From: Clostridium cavendishii DSM 21758
GTDB taxonomy: Bacteria; Bacillota; Clostridia; Clostridiales; Clostridiaceae
NCBI RefSeq assembly: GCF_900141845.1
Contig: NZ_FQZB01000018.1
Span: forward strand, 22,038-86,037
Direction: 5' to 3'
DNA length: 64,000 bases
Shown: positions 34,017 through 43,349 of the stretch, one piece after another
Numbering within the stretch: the first letter of the stretch is position 1
Layout: the number at the start of each line of letters is the position of its first letter
The notes under the pieces: generated by a model
Databases searched by the model: none
What the model was told of the DNA's origin: nothing
The model's input: the letters and a program-made list of their open reading frames with translations, nothing else
Made by a program: the position numbers and the translations under genes

Positions 34017-35441
34017 TTAGAAATCTTTAGGTGTAGCTTTCTTAATTCTGAAAGGTTTTCCTTTAATAAGTATTTCTCTATTTTTCCTTAGCAAATCACG
34101 CCCAAATCCTTCTAATATATCTACATGGCTATAGTTATCATAAATATCTATAACACCTATTTTATCTCCAGGTATGTTACCACTATTTATTAAAGCACCA
34201 ACTATGTCGCCTCTCCTAACCTTTTTCTTTTTACCACCACTAATATATATTTTAGTAACTTCACCAAGATTTTTAGGCTTTTCTTTAACTATAGTTGATG
34301 TTTCTTCTTTAGGAGCATTTAAAACTTCATCTCTATCAGGTCTCATAGCTTTAGGAATTTTAAAAGCTATAAACTCTTCTATAGCTTTTAAGAATTTATC
34401 TTCATGAGGAGTTACAAAAGTTATAGCTTCACCCGATTTACCTGCTCTACCTGTTCTACCTATTCTATGAACATAAGCTTCTAACTCAAGTGGAATATCA
34501 TAATTAAATACATGAGAGACTCCACTTGCATCAATACCTCTAGCAGCAACATCAGTAGCAACTATATATTTGAATTTACCTTCTTTAAATTCTTTTAAGG
34601 CTATAAGTCTTTCTCGTTGAAGCATATCGCCATGAATCTCAGTAACTGAATATCCATTAGTTCTCATTCTTGAAGCTAACATACTTACATTACTTTTAGT
34701 TCTACAGAATAATATACCTTGATTAACTTTTTCTAAAGTTAAGATATCTCTTAATAAATTATACTTATGATTCTCAGCTATTTCATAATAACGTTGGTTT
34801 ATTCTATCAACAGTTAAGGCTTCACCAGCTATTTCGATAGTCTTAGCATCATTCATATGTCTTTCAATAAGTTCCTTAATTTCAGGAGCTAATGTAGCAG
34901 AAAACATTAAAGTTTGTCTTTCTTTGGAAACGTACTTTATAATATCTTCTACTTGGTCAATAAATCCCATATTAAGCATTTCATCAGCTTCATCTATTAT
35001 TAGATACTTAATATTATCAAGTTTTAGTGTACCATTTTTAATATGGTCTAAAGTTCTACCAGGAGTACCAACAACTATGTGAACTCTTTGTTTTAGCTGG
35101 GTTTTTTGAACAGACATAGGTTGTTTACCGTAAATTGCTATAGTTTTTAATCTTTTAAATAAGCCTAGACTAGAGAAATCTTCCTTAACTTGCACTGCAA
35201 GTTCTCTAGTTGGAGTCAATACTAATGCTTGAACTTCATTAAGCTCAACATCCATATTTTGAATAACAGGAATAGCAAAAGCTGCTGTCTTACCACTACC
35301 AGTTTGAGCTTTAGCTATAATATCCTCACCTTTTAGTGCTAAGGGAATAACTTTTTCTTGAACTTCAGATGGCTCAGTATATCCAAGACCATTTATAGCT
35401 TTTAATATATCAGAATGTAAATTTAAATCTTCAAATTTCAT
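34017..35441 (-). CDS. DEAD-box RNA helicase, DbpA/YxiN type
   Basis: 474 residues. ATP-dependent RNA helicase with Q-motif region (FEDLNL), motif I AQTGSGKT, Ia PTRELA, II DEAD, III SAT, V and VI (HRIGRTGRAG). The C-terminal domain (about 395-470: TKIYISGGKKKKVRRGDIVG to FRIKKA) is the RRM-like DbpA domain, which in DbpA/YxiN directs the enzyme to 23S rRNA hairpin 92 in large-subunit assembly. Start uncertain: ATG 35441 gives the family-typical MKFEDL; ATG 35471 is also possible, both with weak AAGG sites. Confidence 0.92.
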   Translation of the reverse strand: MKFEDLNLHSDILKAINGLGYTEPSEVQEKVIPLALKGEDIIAKAQTGSGKTAAFAIPVIQNMDVELNEVQALVLTPTRELAVQVKEDFSSLGLFKRLKTIAIYGKQPMSVQKTQLKQRVHIVVGTPGRTLDHIKNGTLKLDNIKYLIIDEADEMLNMGFIDQVEDIIKYVSKERQTLMFSATLAPEIKELIERHMNDAKTIEIAGEALTVDRINQRYYEIAENHKYNLLRDILTLEKVNQGILFCRTKSNVSMLASRMRTNGYSVTEIHGDMLQRERLIALKEFKEGKFKYIVATDVAARGIDASGVSHVFNYDIPLELEAYVHRIGRTGRAGKSGEAITFVTPHEDKFLKAIEEFIAFKIPKAMRPDRDEVLNAPKEETSTIVKEKPKNLGEVTKIYISGGKKKKVRRGDIVGALINSGNIPGDKIGVIDIYDNYSHVDILEGFGRDLLRKNREILIKGKPFRIKKATPKDF

Positions 35442-35579
35442 ATTTATATCATCATACCTTTCAATCTTCATATTCACTAATTTTAACCTTATATCTTAGT
35501 ATTTACAATAGTTAAAGAGATAAGACATGTTAAATGTTAAATATAGATTTTTAAACAATATTATTTTCCAAATAAAGGG

Positions 35580-35608
35580 TTGACATTTTGGGCTATAATA
35601 AATATACT
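35580..35608 (+). promoter_or_regulatory. Promoter of the NAD-salvage cluster
   Basis: TTGACA, 17-base spacer, TATACT. A near-palindrome AATAT-ACTA-ATATT (35601-35614) overlaps the -10 and is a possible regulator site. Confidence 0.75.
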
Positions 35609-35657
35609 AATATTAAAGAGATAATATCAAAATGATAATAACATTAGGGGGAGAAAT

Positions 35658-36581
35658 ATGAGTTTAAACAATAGATTAAATAAAGATGGACTAAATGAAA
35701 AAGAATTTTTTAAAAATTATAGTCCCAGTAATTATGAAAGACCATCCCTAACAGTGGATATGTTGCTATTTACCCTAGGAGAAAGAGAAGTTAAAAAAAT
35801 AAATAGACTTCCTGAAAAAGAATTAAAAGTACTTTTAATAAAAAGAAAAGAACATCCTTTTATAGGTAGTTATGCTATACCAGGTGGATTTGTAGGCATA
35901 AATGAAAGTATAGAAGATGCTGTATATAGAGAGCTTAAAGAAGAAACAGATATAGGTAATGTATATTTAGAGCAGTTATATACTTGGGGGGATGTTAATA
36001 GAGATCCTAGAATGAGGGTAGTGTCAACTTCTTATATGGCATTAGTAAATGAGAATAATATAAAGCCAAAAGCAGGAACAGATGCTGAAGATGTAGCGTG
36101 GTTTTCTATAAAGAGGCAAGTGGTATCTAGCAAAGAGTTAGATGATGGTAGGTATATAAATACTTATAAAATAACTTTATTAAATGAAGATAAGGAATTG
36201 ACTATAGAATATTTAATAAATGAAGAAATAATGAAAGAAGGCTTTAATAAAAGAGTTAAATATGAATATAATCTACTTACAGAAGAAAGCATAGGTTTTG
36301 ATCATATAAAAATTATTAACTATGCCTTAGAAAGAATAAAAAATAAGGTTCAATATACTCCAATAGCATTTAGTTTATTACCGGAATTATTCACATTAAC
36401 AGAACTTCAACAAGTATATGAAATAATATTAGAAAGAAGTTTAATTAAACCTAATTTTAGAAGATGGGTATCAAAAATGGTAGAGGAAACAGAAGAAACT
36501 AAGAAAGATGGAGCATATAGACCTTCTAAGTTATTTAGGCTTAAAAATGAATCTATAATAGAAGATTTAATAAATATATAA
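35658..36581 (+). CDS. NUDIX-domain protein with winged-helix C-terminus (NrtR-like)
   Basis: 307 residues. N-terminal NUDIX domain (about 25-170) with the box GGFVGINESIEDAVYRELKEET (Nudix pattern GX5EX7REUXEEXGU, final Gly/Ile region as EETDIG). C-terminal winged helix (about 215-300: FSLLPELFTLTELQQVYEII...FRRWVSKM), the arrangement of NrtR regulators, which sense ADP-ribose and repress NAD synthesis genes. The next gene is a nicotinamidase-like hydrolase 12 bases on, then pncB, which supports this. Because the Nudix box is complete, enzymatic activity on ADP-ribose-type substrates cannot be excluded. Confidence 0.87.
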   Translation: MSLNNRLNKDGLNEKEFFKNYSPSNYERPSLTVDMLLFTLGEREVKKINRLPEKELKVLLIKRKEHPFIGSYAIPGGFVGINESIEDAVYRELKEETDIGNVYLEQLYTWGDVNRDPRMRVVSTSYMALVNENNIKPKAGTDAEDVAWFSIKRQVVSSKELDDGRYINTYKITLLNEDKELTIEYLINEEIMKEGFNKRVKYEYNLLTEESIGFDHIKIINYALERIKNKVQYTPIAFSLLPELFTLTELQQVYEIILERSLIKPNFRRWVSKMVEETEETKKDGAYRPSKLFRLKNESIIEDLINI

Positions 36582-36593
36582 GGAGAGGGCAAA

Positions 36594-37247
36594 ATGATTG
36601 AGATTTTAGAGAATATTAAAAAAGAATTGGAAGAGTTAGATTCTATAAAGTTAGAAGAAATAACCAAGGGAAAAACTGATAAAACAGCTATTATAGTAGT
36701 TGATATGGTTAAGGGATTTTATAATGTTGGTGCATTAGCATCTCCAAGAGTTGAGGCAGTAATAGAACCAATAATTAATTTAGTAAAAGCTAATGATAAG
36801 TTAAATAAGGTGTTCTTTGTAGATAGTCACACAGAATCTTCAGAAGAGCTTAAATGTTATCCAGCACATTGTATAGAAAACACAGAAGAAGAAGAATTAA
36901 TAGAAGAAATAAATGAACTAACAAAAGGTGATAAAAATATAGCTATAATAAAGAAGAATAGCATTAATGGCTTCCATGCACCAGATTTTAAAAAATGGTT
37001 TGAACAAAATAGTGAAATTGAAAATTTTATTGTTACAGGAGTATGTACTAATATATGTGTAGAAACGTTTGTTATGTCACTTATAACTTATTTTAATCAA
37101 TTTAATTTAAATAAAAAAATAATAGTTCCTATGAATACCGTAGAAACTTATGATTTTGGTAATCATAATGCAGAACTTATGAATATGATGTCATTCTTTA
37201 AAATGAAGTCTAATGGAGTAATTTTAGTGAAGGAAATATTAAAATAG
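36594..37247 (+). CDS. Isochorismatase-family cysteine hydrolase, probable nicotinamidase
   Basis: 217 residues. Catalytic triad elements: Asp in VVDMVKGF, Lys in IIKKNSINGF, and Cys in VTGVCTNICVE; the metal-site region DSHTE fits nicotinamidases (DxH). Nicotinamidase converts nicotinamide to nicotinate, the substrate of pncB encoded next. Translational spacing of 12 bases from the NrtR-like gene with GGAGAGGG shows an operon. Substrate is inferred from context; other members act on isochorismate or ureides. Confidence 0.85.
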   Translation: MIEILENIKKELEELDSIKLEEITKGKTDKTAIIVVDMVKGFYNVGALASPRVEAVIEPIINLVKANDKLNKVFFVDSHTESSEELKCYPAHCIENTEEEELIEEINELTKGDKNIAIIKKNSINGFHAPDFKKWFEQNSEIENFIVTGVCTNICVETFVMSLITYFNQFNLNKKIIVPMNTVETYDFGNHNAELMNMMSFFKMKSNGVILVKEILK

Positions 37248-37355
37248 ATAATAAGTTTTATATTAAAATGAATTTTAAAATACACAATGATAAAAATTCT
37301 AAGGTTATTACAAATAGATATATATAATGGGATGGGTATATATTTAAATAGTTTG

Positions 37356-37374
37356 ATAGTTTATATATAACTAT
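37356..37374. promoter_or_regulatory. Palindrome in front of pncB
   Basis: ATAGTT-N7-AACTAT, perfect 6-base arms, in the 176-base gap before pncB. A candidate operator for the NrtR-like protein, though the same words are not clearly repeated at the promoter at 35580. Confidence 0.35.
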
Positions 37375-37423
37375 ACAGGTATATATATTAAAAGTAAGAG
37401 CTTGGATAAAGGAGAAATTTATT

Positions 37424-38890
37424 ATGGGTAAAATAAATCTAAAAGAAAAAAGAAATATGTCAATGTTAATGGATTTTTATGAGTTAACTATGAGTAATGC
37501 TTATTTATCTAAGGGTCTAAAAGATAAAGTAGTTTACTTTGATATGTTTTTTAGAAAGGTTCCAGAACAAGGTGGTTTTGCTATAATGGCAGGGTTAAAG
37601 CAATTAACTGAGTATATTGAAGGTTTAAAATTTGATGAAGCCGATATAGAATATTTGAGAAGTTTAAATATTTTTAATGAAGAATTTTTAGAGTATCTAA
37701 GAAACTTTAAGTTCACAGGATCAATATATTCAGTGAAGGAAGGAACACCAATATTTCCGAATGAACCAATAATAACTGTTAAAGCTCCTATAATAGAAGC
37801 TCAGCTTATAGAAACTATGATACTTTTAACTATAAACCATCAAAGTCTTATAGCCACAAAGGCGAATAGAATAGCAAGGGCAGCTAAAGGAATACCAATT
37901 TTAGAGTTTGGAGCAAGACGTTCCCAAGGTTATGATGGTTCTATATATGGAGCTAGAGCTGCATATATAGGGGGAGCTCAGGGAACAGCAACAGCAATAG
38001 CAGGAGAAGTTTTTGGCATACCTGTTTTTGGTACTATGGCCCATAGTTGGATTCAACTTTTTGAAGATGAATATGAAGCTTTCAAAGCTTATGCAGAAAG
38101 CTATCCTGATAGTTGTACTTTGCTTGTAGACACTTATTCAGTTTTAGAAAGTGGAGTACCAAATGCTATAAAGGTAGCAAAAGAGGTATTAGAGCCTATG
38201 GGTAAAAGACTTAAAGGTGTTAGACTGGATAGTGGAGATATGGCTTATCTTTCAAGAAAAACTAGAAAAATGTTAGATGAAGCAGGTCTAAATGATTGTA
38301 ATATAGTTGCTTCAAATTCATTAGATGAATATACAATAACAAGTCTTTTAAACCAAGGTGCAAAAATAGATGTTTTTGGAGTAGGAGAGAGACTTGTTAC
38401 TTCAAAAGCAGAGCCTGTATTTGGAGGGGTGTATAAATTAGTTGCTGTGGAAGATAATGAAGGAAAACCAATTCCAAGAATAAAGTTATCAGAGAACGTA
38501 GAGAAAGTATCAAATCCTGGTTTTAAAAAGGTATATAGGTTATTTAATAAAGAAAATGATACAGCTATAGCAGATATAATAACTATGGCAGATGAAGTAA
38601 TAGATGATACAAATCCATATACTATTTTTGACCCGGTTTATACTTGGAAAAAGAAAAAATTAACTAATTACTATGCAGTAGAATTGCAAATTCCTATTTT
38701 TGAAGATGGAGTCAAGGTTTATAAAAGTCCATCTCTTAAAGAAATAAAGCATTATTGCGAGGAAGAGGTCAATAAGCTTTGGGAAGAGGTTAGAAGATTT
38801 GAAAATCCTCATACTTATTATGTGGATTTATCTAAAAAGCTTTGGAATACTAAAAGAGAACTTATTGAAAGATTAAGGGAAGAAAATTAA
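37424..38890 (+). CDS. pncB: Nicotinate phosphoribosyltransferase
   Basis: 488 residues. Makes nicotinate mononucleotide from nicotinate and PRPP, the committed step of the Preiss-Handler NAD salvage route. Conserved stretches: DFYELTMSNAY at the N-terminus, FGARRSQGYDG, GTMAHSWIQ with the phosphorylatable His region, and GVRLDSGDMAYLS for phosphate binding. GGAGAAAT before ATG. Follows the nicotinamidase-like gene by 176 bases. Confidence 0.93.
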   Translation: MGKINLKEKRNMSMLMDFYELTMSNAYLSKGLKDKVVYFDMFFRKVPEQGGFAIMAGLKQLTEYIEGLKFDEADIEYLRSLNIFNEEFLEYLRNFKFTGSIYSVKEGTPIFPNEPIITVKAPIIEAQLIETMILLTINHQSLIATKANRIARAAKGIPILEFGARRSQGYDGSIYGARAAYIGGAQGTATAIAGEVFGIPVFGTMAHSWIQLFEDEYEAFKAYAESYPDSCTLLVDTYSVLESGVPNAIKVAKEVLEPMGKRLKGVRLDSGDMAYLSRKTRKMLDEAGLNDCNIVASNSLDEYTITSLLNQGAKIDVFGVGERLVTSKAEPVFGGVYKLVAVEDNEGKPIPRIKLSENVEKVSNPGFKKVYRLFNKENDTAIADIITMADEVIDDTNPYTIFDPVYTWKKKKLTNYYAVELQIPIFEDGVKVYKSPSLKEIKHYCEEEVNKLWEEVRRFENPHTYYVDLSKKLWNTKRELIERLREEN

Positions 38891-38895
38891 ATAAT

Positions 38896-38936
38896 AAAAA
38901 TTAGGCTGAATTATGCGCTAATTCAGTCTAATTTTT
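38896..38936. terminator. Bidirectional terminator between pncB and dfrA
   Basis: 18-base stem AAAAATTAGGCTGAATTA/TAATTCAGTCTAATTTTT (one G-T), 5-base loop. Confidence 0.88.
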
Positions 38937-38946
38937 ATTGTTAATA

Positions 38947-39438
38947 TCAAACTCTCTCTAATGTTATAAATGAAAAATCAATAGTATCATTACTACTAGC
39001 TGACATAGATATACAATCCATTTCTCTCCATAAATTCATATCTATTTCCGGGAAATAAGTATCCCCTTCATAAGATTTATTAAGTTTTGTTAAATAAATC
39101 TTTTTAGCATAAGGCAAAAGCTGTTTATATATTTGTCCGCCACCAATTATAAATGTTTCCTCATTAGAGTTTTCGTATTCTTTTATAATATCATTTATAT
39201 CGTGAATAACTGTTACTCTTTCATCGTCAACTTTAAAGTTAGTATCTTTAGTTATGACTATATGATGTCTATTTGGAAGTATTGAAGGTAATGATTCAAA
39301 GGTTTTCCTACCCATTATTATTTTATGGCCTGTAGTTATAGTTTTAAATCTTTTTAAGTCCTCTGATATATGCCAAAGTAGTTTATTATTAGCACCTATT
39401 ACATTATTAGCAGATACAGCCACTATTATAGATAACAT
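38947..39438 (-). CDS. dfrA: Dihydrofolate reductase
   Basis: 163 residues. Regenerates tetrahydrofolate with NADPH after thymidylate synthesis. Conserved: IVAVSANNVIGANNKLLWH at the N-terminus, DLKRFK, the NADPH loop IMGRKTFESLP, and FIIGGGQIY. Its ATG overlaps the thyA stop by one base (TAATG), so the two enzymes of the thymidylate cycle are translationally coupled. Confidence 0.95.
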   Translation of the reverse strand: MLSIIVAVSANNVIGANNKLLWHISEDLKRFKTITTGHKIIMGRKTFESLPSILPNRHHIVITKDTNFKVDDERVTVIHDINDIIKEYENSNEETFIIGGGQIYKQLLPYAKKIYLTKLNKSYEGDTYFPEIDMNLWREMDCISMSASSNDTIDFSFITLERV

Positions 39439-40229
39439 TAAACAGCCACCTCCATAGAGATTTTTTCATGGTGCTTATAATCTATAAGCTTTATATCATC
39501 AGCTTTAAAGTCATAAAAGTCTTTTATTTCAGGATTTATCCAAAGTTTAGGAGCTTCGAAAGCTTCAGTTTTCTTAGTAAGCTGTAATTTAAGTCCTTCT
39601 ACATGATTTTCATAAATATGAGCATTATTTATAACATGTGTAAATAATCCTGGTTTAAGGCCAGTTACTTGAGCTAAAAGATGAACTAATACAGCATATT
39701 GAGATGTATTAAACGGAACGCCTAATCCTATATCACCACTTCTTTGTACAAGCATACAATTAAGTTTGCCATCAGTAACATCCCATAAGGTTAAGAAACA
39801 ACAAGGAGCTAAAGCACCAGTTTCTAAGTATGGAATCTGCCATAAATTTATCATCATTCTTCTGTCTTGAGGATTATTTTTTAAGGCATCTATAAGTTTA
39901 TCTATTTGATCAAACTTTTTTACTACCCATCCATAGCTAGTACCTATAGTTCCATCATCCATCATCCATTCATCCCAAATACGAACCTTTTGTTCCTGAA
40001 GTTTTTTAACATCATTAGATTGGTCTTTAAATATCCATAGAAGTTCTTTAACAGCAGTTTTAAAAGCAACAAATTTTGTTGTTAAAATAGGAAACTCCTT
40101 TTCTAGATTAAATTGCATAATTTGATGTGGTAATTTATATGTAGGAATCCCAGTTCTATTATTATCAAAATAACCATTTTCAAGGATATTCTCTACTATT
40201 TCTAAATATTTTTTATCATATACACTCAC
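39438..40229 (-). CDS. thyA: Thymidylate synthase
   Basis: 263 residues. Methylates dUMP to dTMP using methylenetetrahydrofolate. Conserved: the N-terminal folate/phosphate Arg in NRTGIPT; catalytic Cys in APCCFLTLW (other bacteria have PCH; the second Cys is a clostridial-type variation); LVQRSGDIGLGVPFNTSQYA split over the dUMP site; and HIYENH. First gene of the thyA-dfrA unit. The RBS is AAGGGAG before ATG. Confidence 0.95.
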   Translation of the reverse strand: MSVYDKKYLEIVENILENGYFDNNRTGIPTYKLPHQIMQFNLEKEFPILTTKFVAFKTAVKELLWIFKDQSNDVKKLQEQKVRIWDEWMMDDGTIGTSYGWVVKKFDQIDKLIDALKNNPQDRRMMINLWQIPYLETGALAPCCFLTLWDVTDGKLNCMLVQRSGDIGLGVPFNTSQYAVLVHLLAQVTGLKPGLFTHVINNAHIYENHVEGLKLQLTKKTEAFEAPKLWINPEIKDFYDFKADDIKLIDYKHHEKISMEVAV

Positions 40230-40302
40230 AATTAAATACTCCCTTCTACAACTTATAATTAATATATAATTTTAACTCTATATATTAAATTTTTCAAATA
40301 CT

Positions 40303-40333
40303 AAAAAACACCATGAATCACATTCATGATGTT
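40303..40333 (-). terminator. Terminator of membrane paralog 2
   Basis: Minus-strand stem AACATCATGAAT/ATTCATGGTGTT (one G-T), 2-3-base loop, then seven Ts. Confidence 0.85.
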
Positions 40334-40351
40334 AAATAGACAAAGTTAATC

Positions 40352-40777
40352 TTAATAGCTGTCGTTATTTACTTTAAATCCAAATAATTCTCTTTGTTGA
40401 TAAATAAAGAATGCCATTAAACAAGGTAATAAAAGGTTTGTTATGATGCCTTTTATATTTGATCCATTTTTAACGAAGGCAGTTATTAAATTTATTAAAG
40501 TCATTCCAAAGTAAATAAATACTCCTATTTTATTTTTTCTCCAAATTAAAATAAGAGAAATTACTTGTATAGTTATAACAAATAATAAAATAATTGTAAT
40601 TGCGGGTGTTAACTTTTTAAAAGTTTCAAAAGCAAGACCACTACCAGTTTTGTTAATTGTATCTTTTAAGGCTAGAAAAGAGATTAATCCAAATATTAAA
40701 AAGGCATCTGCGAGCCATGTTAAAATAGCAATTATTTTAATTCCAATACTTACTTTTTGTTCTTGAAAGTCATTCAT
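40352..40777 (-). CDS. Four-helix membrane protein, paralog 2
   Basis: 141 residues, not recognised. Four hydrophobic helices with a short N-terminal EQKVSIGIK and the C-terminal ending FGFKVNNDSY. It is clearly related to the next gene upstream (137 residues), sharing the EQKV start, NKIGVFIYFG and VNNDSY end; a local duplication. GAGGGGGAATG-type RBS. Each copy has its own terminator. Confidence 0.75.
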   Translation of the reverse strand: MNDFQEQKVSIGIKIIAILTWLADAFLIFGLISFLALKDTINKTGSGLAFETFKKLTPAITIILLFVITIQVISLILIWRKNKIGVFIYFGMTLINLITAFVKNGSNIKGIITNLLLPCLMAFFIYQQRELFGFKVNNDSY

Positions 40778-40898
40778 TTAAACATTCCCCCTCTTTAAAA
40801 ATTTTAAATAATAAGTAATATAATACAACTTATTATTTTAAATTACAATATAGTAAAATATTGTTTGTAAAAACAAATAATAGACTACGTAAAAAAAT

Positions 40899-40928
40899 AA
40901 AAACACCACGAAAATTCGTGGTGTTTTT
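40899..40928 (-). terminator. Terminator of membrane paralog 1
   Basis: Stem AAAAACACCACGA/TCGTGGTGTTTTT, 3-4-base loop, symmetrical A/T runs. Confidence 0.88.
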
Positions 40929-40933
40929 ATTTA

Positions 40934-41347
40934 TTAATAAGAATCATTATTTACCTGAAAACCAAATATTTCTCTTTTTGCATAAATAAAATAAGCCATT
41001 AATCCAGGTAAAATTAAACCTATTAAACTAGTCAGAGAAAAACCCATTTGAATAGAACCCATTATAAAACCAATTATAACTATACCAAAATAAATAAAAA
41101 TACCAATTTTATTTTTATTTAATATAAGGATAAGAGAAACAATTTCAATAATAGAAAATGCCATCAATAACATAGTGTATGTTGTTGTAAATTTTGAATA
41201 AATTTCTCCACCAGGCATAGCTTCAAGTGTGTCTTTCATAGCAAATATAGCGATATAGCCTATTATTGCTAATCCTTGAAATATAAAAGATATAATAGCG
41301 ATTGTTTTTATTCCCGCGCCTACTTTTTGTTCTTTAAACTCTTCCAT
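40934..41347 (-). CDS. Four-helix membrane protein, paralog 1
   Basis: 137 residues. Same plan as the neighbour: EQKVGAGIK start, four helices, NKIGIFIYFG in helix 3, C-terminal FGFQVNNDSY. Function unknown; the conserved polar C-terminus suggests a shared cytoplasmic partner or localisation signal. AAGGGGGAT before ATG. Divergent from dnaX. Confidence 0.75.
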   Translation of the reverse strand: MEEFKEQKVGAGIKTIAIISFIFQGLAIIGYIAIFAMKDTLEAMPGGEIYSKFTTTYTMLLMAFSIIEIVSLILILNKNKIGIFIYFGIVIIGFIMGSIQMGFSLTSLIGLILPGLMAYFIYAKREIFGFQVNNDSY

Positions 41348-41483
41348 TTGAATATCCCCCTTCTAATAATTATATATTTATTAAATAAATATAATAATAT
41401 TATATGATTCCATGGAATAAATTACAATAACTGTGTCTTCATTTAATCTAAATTTAAGATTAGCGAAATATAAAATTTAAAGT

Positions 41484-41513
41484 TTGGATATACATAATTT
41501 ATTGATGTATAAT
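41484..41513 (+). promoter_or_regulatory. Promoter of dnaX
   Basis: TTGGAT, 18-base spacer, TATAAT. Confidence 0.6.
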
Positions 41514-41574
41514 AGTAATAATGATAGTTTAAATAAATTTTAGAATTAGTAATTATTTTTGAGAGGTGAAGAAT

Positions 41575-43209
41575 TTGGCATATCAAGCGTTATATAGAGA
41601 ATGGAGACCTACAAAATTCGAGGATGTAGTTGGGCAAGAACACATAACAATTACACTTAGAAATCAAATTGTAAATGAGAGAATAGCCCATGCTTATCTT
41701 TTTTGTGGTACAAGAGGAACAGGTAAGACTTCAACAGCTAAAGTTATGGCTAAGGCTTTGAATTGCTTGAATCCTACTGAAGGAGAACCTTGTAATGAAT
41801 GCGATATGTGCAAAAAGATAAATAATGGATTAGCTATAGATATAACAGAATTAGATGCTGCATCTAACAATGGTGTAGATAAAATAAGGGATATTATAGA
41901 TGATGTACAATATCCGCCACAAGAATCAAGATATAAGGTTTATATAATGGATGAAGTTCATATGCTATCTCAAGGTGCTGTAAATGCTTTTTTAAAAACA
42001 CTTGAAGAACCTCCTAAGAATGTAATTTTTATATTAGCAACTACTGATCCTCAGAAGTTACCAATAACTATACTTTCAAGGTGTCAAAGGTTTGATTTTA
42101 AGAGAATTGGTAATGAGCAAATGGTTGGGAGACTTAAAAAGATAGTTAAAGATCAAGGTGTATTTTGTGATGATAGAAGTTTGAATCTTATAGCTAGAGT
42201 TTCAGATGGGGCTATGAGAGATTCTTTAAGTATACTAGATCAAGCCATTTCCATGGGGGATGGTAAGGTAGATTATAATGAACTAGTTTCAATGCTTGGA
42301 CTTGTAACTAATGAGCATTTATTCAAGATAACAGACAGTATAATAGATAGGAATATTGAAAGTGTTGTCAAAATAATCGAAGAGATAGTTTTATCAGGTA
42401 AGGATATGCACCTATTTATAAAGGATTTAATAACCCATTATAGAAATCTTCTAATGGCTAAGGTAACAAATAATCCTGAAGAAGTTTTAGATATGGCTGA
42501 GGAGAATATAGATTTATTAAAAGAGCAAGCTAACAGAGTAAGAATAGAGGAGATAATGAGAGCTATTAGAGTTCTTCAAGAAAGTGAAGAAAGTGCTAGA
42601 TTAAGTAAGCAAGCAAGATTATACTTAGAACTTGCGACTATAAAACTATGTAAAATAGAATATGATACATCTAAGGAAGTTTTACTTGCTAGGATAAACA
42701 AATTGGAAAGAGCTATAAAAAGTGGAGAAATAAAAGTAACAGCAGTAGCTAGTCAAGGAGAGGTAACTCGTGAACAGGCATTTACTGAAGTTAAAACAGA
42801 AAGAATAGGAAAGCCTCAGGCAACTGTGAAAGAAAAAGTAAAGCTTGAGCCTCACAATGAAAACTCTACTGTAACTGTAAATGATGTAAAAAGGGCTTGG
42901 AAAGATATATTAGAAGGGTTTAAGGCAAGAAGAGCTATGGTAGTATATGCTTCTTTAGTAACAGGAAAAGTTGTTAGTTGTAATGCTGGAGTAATAGAGA
43001 TAGAATATGAGGAACAATATGCTTTTAACAAACTAAGACTTGAGAAAAGCGAAAATATGAAGCTTGTAAATGAAGTGTTTTCTGAAATATTAAAGGATGG
43101 TGTTAGAGTAAAATACAAGGTGAATAAAGTAGATATTTCAGAGAGGTCTACAGAAGAAGCCTTATTAGATGTGTTAGGAGAAGATACTTTAAAAATATTA
43201 GATGAATAA
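41575..43209 (+). CDS. dnaX: DNA polymerase III subunit gamma/tau
   Basis: 544 residues. Clamp-loader ATPase. Walker A GTRGTGKTST; a zinc module with C-x8-C-x2-C-x2-C pattern (CLNPTEGEPCNECDMC); Walker B YIMDEVHM; sensor 1 ILATTD; arginine finger SRCQRFDF. The C-terminal tau-type region follows about 365. The TTG at 41575, six bases after GAGGTG, is the likely start (MAYQALYREWRP); the earlier GTG overlaps the RBS. No clear slippery A6G site seen. Followed by ybaB, recR, yaaL and bofA. Confidence 0.95.
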   Translation: MAYQALYREWRPTKFEDVVGQEHITITLRNQIVNERIAHAYLFCGTRGTGKTSTAKVMAKALNCLNPTEGEPCNECDMCKKINNGLAIDITELDAASNNGVDKIRDIIDDVQYPPQESRYKVYIMDEVHMLSQGAVNAFLKTLEEPPKNVIFILATTDPQKLPITILSRCQRFDFKRIGNEQMVGRLKKIVKDQGVFCDDRSLNLIARVSDGAMRDSLSILDQAISMGDGKVDYNELVSMLGLVTNEHLFKITDSIIDRNIESVVKIIEEIVLSGKDMHLFIKDLITHYRNLLMAKVTNNPEEVLDMAEENIDLLKEQANRVRIEEIMRAIRVLQESEESARLSKQARLYLELATIKLCKIEYDTSKEVLLARINKLERAIKSGEIKVTAVASQGEVTREQAFTEVKTERIGKPQATVKEKVKLEPHNENSTVTVNDVKRAWKDILEGFKARRAMVVYASLVTGKVVSCNAGVIEIEYEEQYAFNKLRLEKSENMKLVNEVFSEILKDGVRVKYKVNKVDISERSTEEALLDVLGEDTLKILDE

Positions 43210-43280
43210 AAATATTTAATATATTAAATATAATAGTATAAGCAAAATAATGGCAAAAACATATTAATAAAGTATAGAGA

Positions 43281-43309
43281 TTGTATAGTAAAAACAAATA
43301 AAATACTAT
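43281..43309 (+). promoter_or_regulatory. Promoter ahead of ybaB-recR
   Basis: TTGTAT, 17-base spacer, TACTAT, within the 140-base dnaX-ybaB gap. Confidence 0.5.
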
Positions 43310-43349
43310 ATAATATAGAGAGATTTTAATTTTTAAGGAGGATAAAAGC

